A stretch of DNA of 64,000 nt from Macropodus opercularis (taxonomy: Eukaryota; Chordata; Actinopteri; Anabantiformes; Osphronemidae): positions 12,915,501-12,979,500 of the forward strand of contig JAUCMP010000028.1 in the NCBI GenBank assembly GCA_030770545.1. The letters are read 5' to 3'. Shown piece after piece: positions 46,457-58,693 of this stretch. The translations under genes and the position numbers were made by a program. Numbering within the stretch: the first letter of the stretch is position 1; every line of letters begins with the position of its first letter. The notes beneath the pieces were generated by a model that did not search any database, was not told the DNA's origin, and worked only from the letters and a program-made list of their open reading frames with translations.

Positions 46457-47015
46457 TCAAAGCCTCTGAGGACATGAGTTCACCTTTCTACAAACCAAAC
46501 GTTGCTGTGATTGGTCCATCATCACTGTGATCAGGTTGATGCTGAGCTGCTGCTTCTGTGTGTTTTCTCTGAGCTCCTCTCTCTCAGCCTCCTCTACACT
46601 CGGAGCTTTGGCTGCCTGGATGTGGAGCTTCCCGTCTGGATCCATGGAGCAGCTGACGGCTTCAGGGTTCAGTCCTTCAGGCAGATCCAACTCCTGTCTG
46701 AACTCCTGCAGTCTGGCAGAGTAGGAGTCTTTCCCGTCCTCCTGCTTCTTGGCTGTCAGCTTCCTGCCCACCTGCCTGACAGACAGCTGCTCTGTCTGTC
46801 CCTCTTCCTCCAGCTGGTAGGAGACTGGCTGCAGGGCCACACTGCTGTGGAAAGGCTCTGTCTCCTCCAGGATCTGGTGTTGAAGTCTGGAGGTTTCTGT
46901 GCAGTAGATGCTGCTGGTAGAGCAGAGGTCTGACCTCTGGCCACAGACTGCGTCCAGGACAGCAGACGTCCATGAAGGGACTGAGGGCAGAGCTGAATCC
47001 ATGAGAGCACAGCGT
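46457..47015 (-). pseudogene. hsp30-like small heat-shock protein pseudogene
   Basis: Minus strand. LCSHGFSSALSPFMDVC and SLWPEVRPLLYQQHLLHRNL form the N-terminus of fish/amphibian HSP30-type proteins; the codon that should be ATG is ACG at 47013-47015. A frame change follows, then ILEETEPFHSSVALQPVSYQ, a shortened alpha-crystallin domain (ELSVRQVGRKL-like 'QLSVRQVGRKL', LQEFRQELDLPEGLNPEAVS, DGKLHIQA) and a charged tail. The first beta strands of the crystallin domain (about 15 residues) are deleted. The family acts as ATP-independent cytosolic chaperones; this copy cannot. Intronless, as hsp30 genes are. Confidence 0.85.
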
Positions 47016-47849
47016 GTTCAGAGTGTGTTTAGTGCTGGGATGGAACAATGTTCAGCTTCTGTTCACCTCTATGTCTCTGTGTTGCTTTGTGTCTCAGCAG
47101 TGGGTCTGTCAATATCGAGTGACATTTTAGAAGTGAGACGTAAATTTGTAGATATTTGCAAATACGCACTAACCATCATAATTATCCTGATGTGAACAGA
47201 TTCATTTGACATAAACTCTGTTCAACATAAATATTCTGTCAAATAGCTCAAACTTGCTTTGCTTTAGCATAAAGGTCAGAGGTCACTGATGGTTACCATG
47301 GAAACACAGTTGAGTTGTCCTGTGATGTGAGTCTTTAGATGGTTCAGTTCAACTGAGTTTGTTTGTATAGAGTCACGTGACAAACGGCTCATTAAAGCTT
47401 TAGGACCTGAACCACTGATCATGAGGACTAACAACCTTTAGATGCTCCTGTTACCAGGAGAATGTGATCGACCAAAGCTCGTCACCCTGTTGTTGAGTGT
47501 TGACTCTCTGTGGTAGAACCCGTCCTGTTTAGGCTTTGTCTTCAGAGACGGGTATTTTAAAGCCCTGTATTGTTTCTGTTTCAGCCCTCATTTGCATGTG
47601 TTAACCTCCCAGAGTCTTTTAAATGCTACTATACATTTTGTTTTTTGTTCCTTTCAGTGTGATAAAAAAAAATTAAGTTTCTACTGTCGATTTACCGTCT
47701 AAATACACACATGACCTTTTTTTTGGATATAAAGAAAAAGTGTCTGAATTGTCCCTGGAGCTGTTGCTTCAACCTCTTAAACAAAGACCTGCTGTGTACA
47801 TTTGTTGACCATTGTAACATGAAGACATCACCTTTGTCAATTCGGTTCA

Positions 47850-47905
47850 GTTCAAAACACTTTATTTGTCCCCAGGGGGAAGTTTGAGGCAGATAGTAAA
47901 ACAAA
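47850..47905 (-). repeat. LINE 3'-tail-like sequence
   Basis: The minus strand 'cttccccctggggacaaat' followed by 'aaagtg' resembles the conserved 3' end of fish LINEs. No adjacent reverse-transcriptase motif. Confidence 0.4.
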
Positions 47906-48208
47906 ATCTCTATAATGCACCTGTATAACAGAGATGATTAGGGCTGAAGAGGCTTCTAGTGTGGAGGGTGGTAGCTGAGCTTGGGTGGTGGTTGGGGGTA
48001 AAGGGGTGGGGGTGTGAGGGGGGCGCCCAGGCCGCGAGTGAGTCTCTAGGGTCAAAGGTGGAGGGTGGAGAGGGCTCTGACTGCTAGTACAATAATTCTG
48101 GAACCCATCTTGACTGAGTTCTGTTCTGGAGTCTAACAGAGTTAAACCAGCACATGAAAAAGAAGGAGAGCACACTGTCAGTGAAAGCATCATAGATGAT
48201 GATGATAC

Positions 48209-48345
48209 CGGTGCTCCTGGCTGATGTGCTGTCTGTTGGAGAACGTCACCACCATCACTTTGGTTATTCCCACGTTCAGCTGCAGACAGGGGCTGTCACA
48301 CCACTCCACAATCCTGCAGGGCTGAGCCATGGTTCTGTACTGGTC
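48209..48345 (-). CDS. Unrecognised internal exon
   Basis: Minus strand. A strong acceptor (CCTTCTTTCAG) and a GTATC donor bound 137 open bases encoding DQYRTMAQPCRIVEWCDSPC, LQLNVGITKVMVVTFSNRQH and ISQEHR. Only this frame is open. I do not recognise the family. It lies 600 bases downstream of the proline-rich gene stop and might be the first coding exon of another gene (internal Met), or part of an alternative 3' end. Confidence 0.4.
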
Positions 48346-48951
48346 CTGAAAGAAGGCAGGATGAAAGAGTCATGAACATGAAAACAACACTAATACATTA
48401 ACCAAGGTTATGGAGTGAGAAAAGAAAGATGCTGCTGAGTCCAGCTGCTCAGAAAATGGCCTTTCAGGACTTTCTATAAATGTCATGAAGCAATAGATAA
48501 ACCACCATCAGTATCACGTGTCAGCATCAGTGTGTAGTGACCTTTAGCGTCGCCAGGCTGACAGACATCCTCCCTCTAGTGAGTCCTGGTTTCCCTCTGG
48601 GCCTCCTCCTGGTGGAACGTGCCAGCAACACCTCTCCACTGCTACATGACCTACATGGCACCAGCTCCTACTGAGAGAGATGAACCGCTCTTAGTCTGGC
48701 CCGTCTCCTAGGAGCTGGTTGTCATGGAGACCCTACCAGCGGCATTTAGCCCCGACAACATAGCTCCTAGTGTCATTCGGGCACACAAACTCCTCCACCG
48801 CGATAAGGTGTCGGTTCAAGGAGGAGAAAAACTAGAACACAAACGTTAGTAACAGCACATGAATATTATATTGATCTTTGTGTTTTGATAAGAAGCTTGT
48901 ACTTACCTTTACTTTCTGCAGGCGGCACAGAGAACAGCAGCACCTCTGACC

Positions 48952-51915
48952 TCAGTCAGAGTCGCTGTCAGGCCGCCTCTGCCTCTTGGAGGACGGTCCC
49001 GCCTCGTCACCTCCTGCCCTGCTTCTCTTTGTGGGGGAACCACGCCCACAAGAGACTGCAGCCCTCTGGTCGTCCTCCTCCTCGAAGCTTTCAATGGAGC
49101 CAAACGTGCTGACTCCATCATCGTCATAGTCGATGATAGGAAGCTCAGGAGGAGGACTTACCATCAGGCCAGCTGCAAAGCAGAGGTTCCTAAAAAGAGA
49201 AAGACAGCGGCCAACGTTAGCGTCAGGGCTCGAACACACGGGACGGAAGAAATGTTCTGGAGCCTGAGCAGGTTCAGGAAGAACAAAGGGAGGAATAGGA
49301 GAAGGAGGAACAAAGGGAGGAATGAAGGGGTGAGGAGCAGGAGGAACAAAGGGAGGAATGAAGGGGTGAGGAGCAGGAGGAGCAAAGGGAGGGATGAAGG
49401 GGTGAGGAGCAGGGGGGACAAAGGGAGGAATGAAGGGGTGAGGAGCAGGGGGAGCAAAGGGAGGGATGAAGGGGTGAGGAGCAGGAGGAGCAAAGGGAGG
49501 GATGAAGGGGTGAGGAGCAGGAGGAGCAAAGGGAGGGATGAAGGGGTGAGGGACAGGAGGAGCAAAGGGAGGGATGAAGGGGTGAGGAGCAGGAGGAGCA
49601 AAGGGAGGGATGAAGGGGTGAGGGACAGGAGGAGGAATGGGGGGAATGAAGGGGTGAGGAGCAGGAGGAGCAAAGGGAGGGATGAAGGGGTGAGGAGCAG
49701 GAGGAACAAAGGGAGGGATGAAGGGGTGAGGGACAGGAGGAGCAAAGGGAGGGATGAAGGGGTGAGGGACAGGATGAGCAAAAGGAGGGATGAAGGGGTG
49801 AGGGACAGGAGGAGGAATGGGGGGAACAAAAGCAAAAGCAGGAGGAGCAAAGAAAGGAGGAACAAAGGGGAAGAAATAAGGGGAAGCATAGGGGGAAATG
49901 AAAGGCCAAGCGAAAGGAGGAGGAAAGTGAAAGGGAGCAAAGGGAGGAATGGGAGGAGCCTGCTCTCTCCTGTCCATTCCAATGTGTGGTGCACGGAAAC
50001 CCTGAGGTGGAGGATGGAGATGGGCTGCTCCACCACCAGCCTGCAGCACGTCGTCCATCCACACGTCCCCCTCACGCTCATCAGGGGGCGGAGTCCAGCA
50101 GCCACCTGGGGAGAAATGTGACAGAGCAAACGTCATATTCTGCACAGACAAGAGGCAGGAAACCATGAAAAGCACATTTACATTCCTACCACCCACTGAC
50201 TGTCAACACCGCAGGAACTGAACCTCATGCATCAGCATGTAACACGTTCCCAGCACGTTGGACACTTCACAGTAAAGTTCTGTGTCCCAGTATAACAACC
50301 TAATGTCAGTCAGAGGAGCCAGACTACACAATTAGTATTTTCACATTTGGATACTTGTGCTCTATTAATTGGCTCTTTACTCATCTAACGCCTCTAAGGT
50401 CAATGCAGAGAAGTCAACTAGATCCTAAACATTTCATGGTGAATCAAAACTAATATAGTAAATATATATATAATATAATAAAAATATACTATACTACACT
50501 ACATTATACTGTACAATACTACACTACATTATACTATACAATACTATACTACACTACATTATACTATACAATACTACATTATACTATACAATACTACACT
50601 ACATTATACTATACAATACTACACTACATTATACTATACAATACTACATTATACTATACAATACTACACTACATTATACTATACAATACTACACTACATT
50701 ATACTATACAATACTGCATTATACTATACAATACTACACTACACTACATTATACTATACAATACTACACTACATTATACTATACAATACTACACTTCATT
50801 ATACTATACAATACTACATTATACTATACAATACTACACTACATTATACTATACAATACTACATTATACTATACAATACTACACTACATTATACTATACA
50901 ATACTGCATTATACTATACAATACTACACTACACTACATTATACTATACAATACTACACTACATTATACTATACAATACTACACTACATTATAGTATACA
51001 ATACTACACTACATTATACTATACAATACTACATTATACTATACAATACTATACTACACTACATTATACTATACAATACTACACTACAATATACTATACA
51101 ATACTACACTACATTATACTATACAATACTACACTACATTATACTATACAATACTACATTATACTATACAATACTACACTACATTGTACTATACAATACT
51201 ACACTACATTATACTATACAATACTGCATTATACTATACAATACTACACTACATTATACTATACAATACTACACTACATGTTAAAGTGTCCATGACTGTG
51301 AACATGAATCCTTTGAAAGTAATGGAAACACAAAATCTAAATCTCTCAGAATGAAGACCTGCAGTTAGTTTGATTATTTTAGTTCTTAATCCTCTTTGTT
51401 GTCTGGTTCTTCATCCACTACTACCACAGAAACCATGAACTTATAATGGACACAGGATGACGTCACATGATGCTGCGTTTACGTTACAGCAATATTCACC
51501 GCTTTCTCGTTTCCATAGTGACAATATAGTTTACGTCCGTATTCAAAAAAAAAAAAAAGCCCCTTTCGCCATTTGGCTTTTTGACCAAAATGTCAATAAT
51601 AAAATCAGAAAAATTTAATACAGTGACAGCAAAATAGCCATGTTTTTAAATTACAGCCCCTTAGTTAACACGTGATAATAACATAGTAAGTAGTTAACAC
51701 ATGATAATAACATAGTAAGTAGTTAACACATGATAATAACATAGTAAGTAGTTAACACATGATAATAACATAGTAAGTAGTTAACACATGATAATAACAC
51801 AGTTCACATTAGTTTTCTAGCAAAGAGAAGGAAGCTAGTGTCCAAACCTACCGGCACAACTTCGGGGCTGGTGACCGACTCCGGGCCGCGGCTGCTCCCA
51901 GGGGGGTCCGGCCAT
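48952..51915 (-). CDS. Proline-rich tandem-repeat protein, 405 aa, two exons
   Basis: Minus strand. Exon 1 51915-51852 (MAGPPWEQPRPGVGHQPRSC, donor GTAGGT), exon 2 50105-48952 (acceptor TTCTCCCCAG, phase 1 matched). Exon 2 encodes CWTPPPDEREGDVWMDDVLQ, a hydrophobic proline/phenylalanine region, then about 15 copies of a 12-residue unit PHPFIPPFAPPA, and finally an acidic patch (PIIDYDDDGVSTFGSIESFE) and a basic, nuclear-signal-like end (SPTKRSR..., SSKRQRRPDSDSD). No signal peptide or membrane span in this model. A second acceptor-like TTTCTCTTTTTAG at 49189 hints at an alternative splice. Function unknown; a low-complexity, possibly nuclear, protein. Exon 1 lies 250 bases below a TATA box with a CRE-like site. 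Confidence 0.65.
49300..49830 (-). repeat. 36-bp coding minisatellite
   Basis: Head-to-tail 36-base units (plus strand 'gggagggatgaaggggtgag' core) encoding the 12-residue repeat. Variants change Ala to Val, Ile or His and some units are shortened in multiples of 3, so the frame is kept. Confidence 0.95.
50450..51285. repeat. AT-rich minisatellite in intron 1
   Basis: About 830 bases of 'tactatacaatactacac' units, mostly 25 bases with interspersed 20-base forms. It fills half of the intron of the proline-rich gene. Confidence 0.97.
51662..51800. repeat. 29-bp tandem repeat
   Basis: Four to five near-identical units with 'gttaacacatgataataaca'. Within the same intron, next to exon 1. Confidence 0.95.
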
Positions 51916-52167
51916 CCGGTGCTGGAGGGATGAAGCTGGGCGCTTTGAAAAAAGCGGTTGGTTTAAGCTAACTTTGTTGTTAGCTGGGAGAAAAATCCGC
52001 AGGCGTAGATTAATCCAAGAGTTGTTTCCAAAGATGAAGCTGGTCTCTATCCAAAGCGGTCTGTCAAGCTAGCAGTTAGCAGTTAGCAATTAGCGATTGG
52101 CAATTAGCAGACTTTGCAACGGTCAAAGGTCCAGATGCAAAGGGATCCTTTCAGAGGCCTCAGCGGC

Positions 52168-52189
52168 TTTTATAGGTTCAGTGACGTCA
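52168..52189 (-). promoter_or_regulatory. TATA box and CRE-like site
   Basis: Minus strand CCTATAAAAGCC (TATA at 52174-52168) with TGACGTCA at 52189-52182 immediately upstream. They precede exon 1 of the proline-rich gene by about 250 bases in the right orientation. Confidence 0.55.
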
Positions 52190-53719
52190 CGTTCTGTGAC
52201 GCACGTCATGGAGGACTTCAATTCAAAACATGACCTGGACACATGTACACACGCAGCGTGAGAGCGTCAGTTAAATGGAGCCAGTATAGGATCAGATGTC
52301 GTCATTGCACCGACGGTAAAGCGCCACTAGGTGGCGGAGTGGAGACAAAAGCTTCTGGATCACACAACGATGGACAACGAGTAGGAAACATAGAAGCACT
52401 GACGTCCTTCCTTAGGCCGGAAACACCCTGACACACATCTGGTCTCATTACTCACCTTCTGGTTGAACTGCAGCTCATCTGCACAGGTGGACAGAGAAAA
52501 ACAGACACAACTCACTCAGACTTAAAGACGGAAACTTTATTAGTCAGTCAAGGATGGACAAAAAACAAACTGAGGTTTGGGGAATAAACACATGATTATA
52601 CTACATCAGGTTCAACTTGTATGTACATATAAAAACAATTATTTATACATGTTTTTATATTCTTATCTCCTCAGAATTAACTACATTTTTCTCTGAACTA
52701 TGAAATGTTTCTCCCAGTGTGATTATATCTCATTCTATGTATAAGCACTTATCTCTTTCCCTCTATCAAATAAACCGACACTAGATTTTCATTACATCTG
52801 CTTCTTGTGGCATTTTTGATTGGTGGTGTGTCGTGTGGTTTCTAATGTAAAACATGTGCTGAGGCTCCAACAGGTTGGGAAACACTGTGTTAGGCTGACA
52901 TTCATTTCAACCAATAGACACTTAACTCAGGAGCTGAACCAGAAAAGTTGGAGGTGGTGTCGTCACCGAGGAGACTTGACTTCAGAGTCAGAGTGTTCAC
53001 ACAGCAGTGACCCGTGGTTTTGTACTTTAAGCTGCAGATCAAACGTGGACAGTGAGCGTTTGACAGAATTTTACAGCTGACATACACTTTGACTTTCTTG
53101 CTGCTCTCAAGCTCATTTCTCAACAACTCAGGCAACAAGACTCTGTTCAGAAACACCCTCCACTATACACACACTTTAGCAGACATGTAGCGACATGCTA
53201 GAGCCTCTGTGACACAAATATTCTACATCACGTACTGTGTCATGTTTAGATAGTTGACCCTGTTGAGTACGCCTCCACCAACACACTGACTAATTACATG
53301 GGTTTATTTAGATTTATAAAATCCTTTAAAAGCAAATTGTTCTCTACACATATGATTTCTCAAATATTCTCATGCAGGAAAAGACAATATTACAAAGAAA
53401 TGTGTCTACTTGCTAGAAGCATTGTGTTGTACCGTGGACTACAAGCCAGGAAAACTCAAGTCAAAGCTACATGTGAGCTTAGCGCCAAACAGATCTAAAA
53501 GCACTGAGCAAGAATATTCACAGGAAAATTATTCACCCCCTGAAGCCTCATGTCTGAGAAAACAAAGTGCAGGGTTGTCTTCCTCACTCAGATCAAAGCA
53601 AATGTAGCCACATTTTCCTGGGAGTTAAAGTATAACAAATAACGAATACACAGTACAAAGCAACAATCTGGTGATGAGCTCACTACACAGTAGCACCACT
53701 AAGATAACAACAGGGAAAC

Positions 53720-56700
53720 CTGTGTGAAGCAGTGAGTATGAGGGTCTGGCTGAGCTGGTGATGAGCGTATGTTGGTGTGTGTTTCAGTCAGTGAGGGTGG
53801 AGTCGTCCCACTCCAGCTGCTGCTGTCTGCTGGCCCCCTGCTGCTCTTCAGGCTCCCGCCCTCCTCGTCTTCATCGCTCTCTGACTCAGCACTGGTGATG
53901 TCATCCTTCTCCTCTTCGCTGCTGTGCTGGTCCTGGTACGTCTGTGTCAGAGAGGGAGAGAGAAGATGGGGTTGTGGAGAGCCACTGCTGAATTTATACA
54001 AACCTGAAATGAAACTAAATGTGTAATGATGCCACACATGATCAATTATGAAGCCACTGGATTAACATGGCGGTAAATCTGAGACCCACTGATGACTCAT
54101 TGTTAGAAGATATGGAGCATAAAGCATTGTCCTCTCTGTGTTCTGTCCTGTCTGTGTCTCTGTGACCCTGTAACCTTTTCTTTACCATGTAACCTTTTCT
54201 TATCTTTACTTGTATAAACATGGAATGATCTAAAGCACTAGGGCAGGAAGGCTTGACCGTGTCACGATCGGCAGCCTGGCCGATCGGTCCCTTACTGGGT
54301 GAATCTCCACCCAGCGGAGTCACTCACCACACCCCTGTCATCACCACGCACCTGCCTGATTATCCTCACCTGCTCTGATTATTTTCACCTGGCTCATCAT
54401 CTCCCTTACTTAAGTTCTCCCCACAGCTCAGTCCCTTGTCAGATCGTCAACGTTATCCCGACACCCTCGACCTCCGACAGACCTCGCTTCTCTCCACCCA
54501 AGCCGCGAGTTTTCCTCGATTGCCTCTGTTTGTTCGCCAAGACGCTCACGGCGCTGGTGGATTTCCCTGCCTGGTTTGAACGCCTGAATCTGGACTGTCT
54601 CGCCTCTGTGTCCTGGTGGCTCTTTGCCACTTCTGCTCGTAACGGCAGACCTTTGAACAAACACCGCTCACCGGAGCTGACTACGAGCGCCTTTGGTGTG
54701 CCGTCTTTGTTCACCAAGTAACTCGGAATTCACCAGCCGGTTCGGCTCGCTTTTCGTTTGTTTTTTGTTGGTTGTTTTTGTCGCCTGGACTCTCCTGGAC
54801 CACCTTCAGTCGTCTGCAGTACCCCTGGACTGCTTTTCTATTACCTTAATAAATCATGATTCTACTGCACCCATTTCCTGGTTCTGCCTGTTCCATCCAC
54901 ATTTAGTTTGGTCATTGCTAAACATAACAGACCGCTCATGTCAGGAGGAGGCTTTGCAGACCACATTTTATTGCATAATGGTTTTATAGGTGTCTTACTC
55001 ACCATATATGGACTTGTTTTCTATCTTGCTATGTGGAATGTAAAGGAGTGACTTTCATGCTTTTCTCAATAAAAGGAGCTGAGACCAAGGGAAGCTGGTA
55101 GTCGTCGGCTGGGCACTGAGTTATAGTGTTCCAGAGCGGCTCCCCTTGTGCTCACAAGTAAAATGAGCTTTGTCTTCATGTCAGTGTCTCCAGTATTGTT
55201 TAAGTGTTGGCAGACTAGACCCAACACTCATCAACTTTCCTTCTCAGAGTTCAGGGTTCAGTGATTTCTGGGACACCACCCTGAACATCATGTCACAGCC
55301 TGACTGTGAACTGCACACATCACACTCAGCCAACTGGTTATGATGAGAGCAGAAAGACTAGAAGAACTAAAGATGACTCTGAACACAGCTTTTCAGGACA
55401 CTCATGGAGCCCAGAGAGCTTTTATTTGCCTTCTCACCATTCATCATTTACTGTGGCTGAAAGAGAGCCCAAGCCCCACAGCATCACTGAAGTTGAAACT
55501 AATTCACATAAACCTATTATTCACTAAGCAGCGATGTGATGTGAAGCAACTGAATCGTGTGGTTTGTGTTACGACAGACTGCTGCACATGCAGCTGCTGC
55601 ATCGTTGCAACTAGCTGTCAAACAACAAAATGTCCTGGAAAACTAATCAGGACTATTAAAAAATCACAAACAGTGGAGCTGCACCAAACATGTTCATTAG
55701 TTGGTTGCACAAAAAATAGTCACAGTTTTTTCCATGTAAAAGCAAGAAACTCTGCAAAACCTCTGTTCACATCCCCACAGACCTGCTAATCATCAAAACG
55801 CTGAGAAAACTAGGCCACAGTCACAACATCTACTAAAACCATTAGCAGGCTGTTGAGGCTGGAAACTGACACAACGGTTGAGAAGGTGAATTGGTTCAAG
55901 GTTTCTCACTGGCCATAATGTGTTGTGTGTTGATCTACCTCCATGGTTGACACGGTGAGGGCGGAGTCATCCCAGTCCACTTCGTTCCTCTTGCTGTTCT
56001 CCTGGTCTCTCATGCTGCTGGTGTGCGGCTTGAATGTGGAAACCACACCAGGAAGCTCACACATCCCACAGTGACAATAGTGGGAACCACTGTGGGACAA
56101 ACACCCAAACACACAATGACAGGGTGGATGTCAGATGTGTTTGCACGTGGGAACATTCACACATAAAATCAATGCAGCTTTTCCACGGACAAAGCCTCAA
56201 AGCAGATGAACGCTGACTCTAGCTGTAGATGTGCTTCTTCCTTTAACTAGGTTTGCCATCTCCTGCCATCCTGCTACGCTCCTGTTATGTGGCCACAGGC
56301 TGAGACGCCTGATCAATGAGGCCAGGAAGTAACAGCTTGTGCTCAGAGCCGCCTGTACAGACGTCACAGACAGCAGTCAAGTGGAATCCCTCAACCTGTG
56401 CCATTAAAACAGTGTTTATGTGAGTCCTACTTCTGGTTAATAGACTGACAACCATCTGCACTAAGGCTGCCATGGCAACCGTGTTTAAACAGCAGATTAC
56501 TGGTTAGAGAGTTTGCCACAGATGAAGCTAAGAGGCTGACGGGAACTTTTTTCCAAAGAGGACGATAATTTGTTCTTTGTGCCCGACTTAATAAAAGGTA
56601 GAAGCTCTGAACAATCAAACATCACACAGCACAAATCAGCTGTGTCACATTAGTCCTATTAATAAACATCATGATATTACTATATAAATATGTATTTTCA

Positions 56701-57139
56701 GTTTCCCAGCATTCTACATGTGCGGCTCACGCTTTCAGTACCTGAGGCCTGGTGAGCGTTGACATGGTTGAGTCCAGACAGATCCACAGACGCATGGAGA
56801 ACCGGGTTAATGAAGTTTGGCACCATGGCATCGTTTGCTCCACAGGATTGGTTGTGTGGATCACATTCACCTAAAGAGGAAGAATAACGTTATAAACATG
56901 CAGCACAACTCAAAAACACGCTTAGACTAGTTTCGTAGTGTTGTGAGGGGACACAAAGATGCTTCAGTAACAAAGGGCTTGACTTGTAGTCTGTGTTGTG
57001 AATGCGTCACCAATAGTCAGTCACACCTCGACCTTGAAGTCGTTGCTGATGTAGCGTCTGAGTTCAGAGCAGACCAGTCTGGATTTCCTGTCACATAGAG
57101 CTTCTGTGGTCAGTTGTTGTAACGGATAAGTTGCAGGAC
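53720..57139 (-). CDS. Unrecognised acidic protein, 3' exons
   Basis: Minus-strand exons that chain in phase: 57139-57027 (PATYPLQQLTTEALCDRKSR, LVCSELRRYISNDFKVE), 56870-56742 (VNVIHTTNPVEQTMPWCQTS...), about 56030-55939 (SMRDQENSKRNEVDWDDSAL, TVSTME) and 53941-53720 (TYQDQHSSEEEKDDITSAES, acidic-serine cluster). Acceptors and GT donors are present except for a weak acceptor of the third. In the last exon a second frame reads QQLEWDDSTLTD then stop, echoing WDDSALT of the third exon, so either a frame change or alternative splicing affects the end. A 23-base exon-like segment at 52478-52456 may belong here. I do not recognise the family; the phospho-acceptor-like acidic cluster suggests an intracellular protein. 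Two nested LTRs lie in the last intron. Confidence 0.45.
54101..55226 (+). mobile_element. Solo LTR with CTCAT duplication (outer)
   Basis: TGTTAGAAGATATGG ... CCCAACA, flanked by CTCAT at 54096-54100 and 55227-55231. Same family as 15798-16224, interrupted by another LTR. Confidence 0.9.
54260..54929 (+). mobile_element. Nested solo LTR (Ty3-like) with GACCG duplication
   Basis: TGTCACGATCGGCAGCC ... AACATAACA, flanked by GACCG at 54255-54259 and 54930-54934. AATAAA at about 54848. TGTCACG starts are usual for Ty3/gypsy LTRs of fish. It lies inside the outer LTR, so it is the younger insertion. Confidence 0.9.
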
Positions 57140-57716
57140 CTGCAACATCAAGAGAACAGCTCACGTCCAAAACACATTTCACCAGTCACCAGTGAAGCTA
57201 AATGAATGAATAAAACATGTCATACTTGCACATGCAAAGTGCAGATTATTCCATTTACGGTTTTATTTCCCAACGTGTTCCTTTCCACATAACGCTGTCT
57301 CATTTCCTAGAACTAGGGCTGAAGGCCAGTTTGGATTCAAGGCCCAGGTCAGGCCACGCTGCTGCAGCTGGGACATATCCACCTCCAGGCCCTCGTGCTC
57401 CCATCCAGCTCCTCTCTCACTACAGTGACGTCACGTGTCCAGGTTGTGCATGATCTCCTCTGACTCCATCGTCTCTTGAACTGAATGAGCAGGAGAGAAA
57501 ACCCAACTTAGCTTCATTCTTGATTCTAATAGTTGATTCTGCCTTGTGCCTGTAACGTGGCCTCTGTGAGTATGATGAGTATGAGAATGAGTAGATCCTG
57601 CAAACACTGAGCAGTTTGTACCTTTTGACTTAGTGAAGGCTCCTGTTAAAGGCTCTTACTGTGACATCTCTTGTGTGGTGGCTGTGTGAGGTAAATACAG
57701 GTAACTGTTACTCACC

Positions 57717-57978
57717 AGGGCGGCACAGTGGTGCGGTGGTTAGCACTGTCACCCTAACCCTGGTTCGATGACCAGGGGCCTTTCTGTGTGAAGTTTGCAT
57801 GTTCTCCCCGTGTCTGCGTGGGTTCTCTCCTGGGTCTCCGGCTTCCTCCCACAGTCCAAAGACATGCAGTGGCTAATTGTACTCTAAGAGTGGCGACCTG
57901 TCCAGGGGGAAGCCCGCCTCTTGCCCATAGACAGCTGGGACAGGCTGCAGCACACCTGCAGCAGTAAAAATGAATGAA
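57717..57978 (+). mobile_element. tRNA-derived SINE, full length
   Basis: Head 'gggcggcacagtggtgcggt' and a B-box-like GGTTCGATGACC fit a tRNA-derived Pol III promoter; the body contains 'gtttgcatgttctccccgtg' and the tail ends with 'aatgaatgaa'. Flanked by an 11-bp duplication TGTTACTCACC (57706-57716, 57979-57989). Confidence 0.9.
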
Positions 57979-58693
57979 TGTTACTCACCTCAGGACATTC
58001 TATTGTCTTTCTTTCTCTTAGTGCATGTACAAGTTCTGTTTTTTAAAACAACTTTTTTCTGCATCTATAATGTAGTTTTAACGTGTTTTATTAACCACCT
58101 CCTGTCTGTGCTGCTTCTGTTTCAGTCTCTGGTTCAGATTTCTATAACATTGCTGTATTCAAACAAAACAAGACAACAGCTCTTTCCTTCTTCAACCACA
58201 AAGCATCTCATGTTTAACTCTTTGTTGTGGAAATCAGGTTCAATGTTGTCTCTGTTTTACCTCAAACCCTCACTGAATGTCTATTAACACGTCAGCTGCT
58301 GCTGATTGACAGATGAGGGTGTTATAATAAATGGAGCCTCTGTGAAGTTACCTCCAGCTTGTGGTGGCCCAGCGCGTCGTAGCTCTTGGACTTCGTTGTA
58401 TGTTTTGGTATTGAACATAAATGTTCTCCACAGCCTCCACCTGCAACACAGTTAGCAGCCACAGGAAAATGGCTAAATGTCGTCTCTCAGTTGGTTCCCA
58501 CTGAGTCACATTAAAACCCCTTCACCTTCATGAGTTGCAGAGCAGCCAGACTCTCCATCGTTGACGCATTGTCAGCAGTTTTCTGCAGCCAGCACACAGA
58601 GAGGTCCTCAGACACACGTCACTCTGAGATGAGACTCAGGAAAACTAAATGCTGCAGCAACTGATCCTGGGACAGTGTGGTTGTCCGTTCTAC

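Noticed and set aside
49252..50121. Long plus-strand open frame of GRNEGVRSR-type repeats
   Set aside because: Antisense shadow of the in-frame 36-bp minisatellite; no splice context or start supports it, and the minus-strand frame has matched exon 1 and natural ends.
49164..50129. Other minus-strand frames rich in Leu/Ser over the same array
   Set aside because: Because the unit is a multiple of 3, all frames stay open. Only the phase-matched frame joins to exon 1.
57730..57800. tRNA gene
   Set aside because: The A/B-box-like motifs belong to a tRNA-derived SINE with an 11-bp target duplication; no cloverleaf can be drawn.
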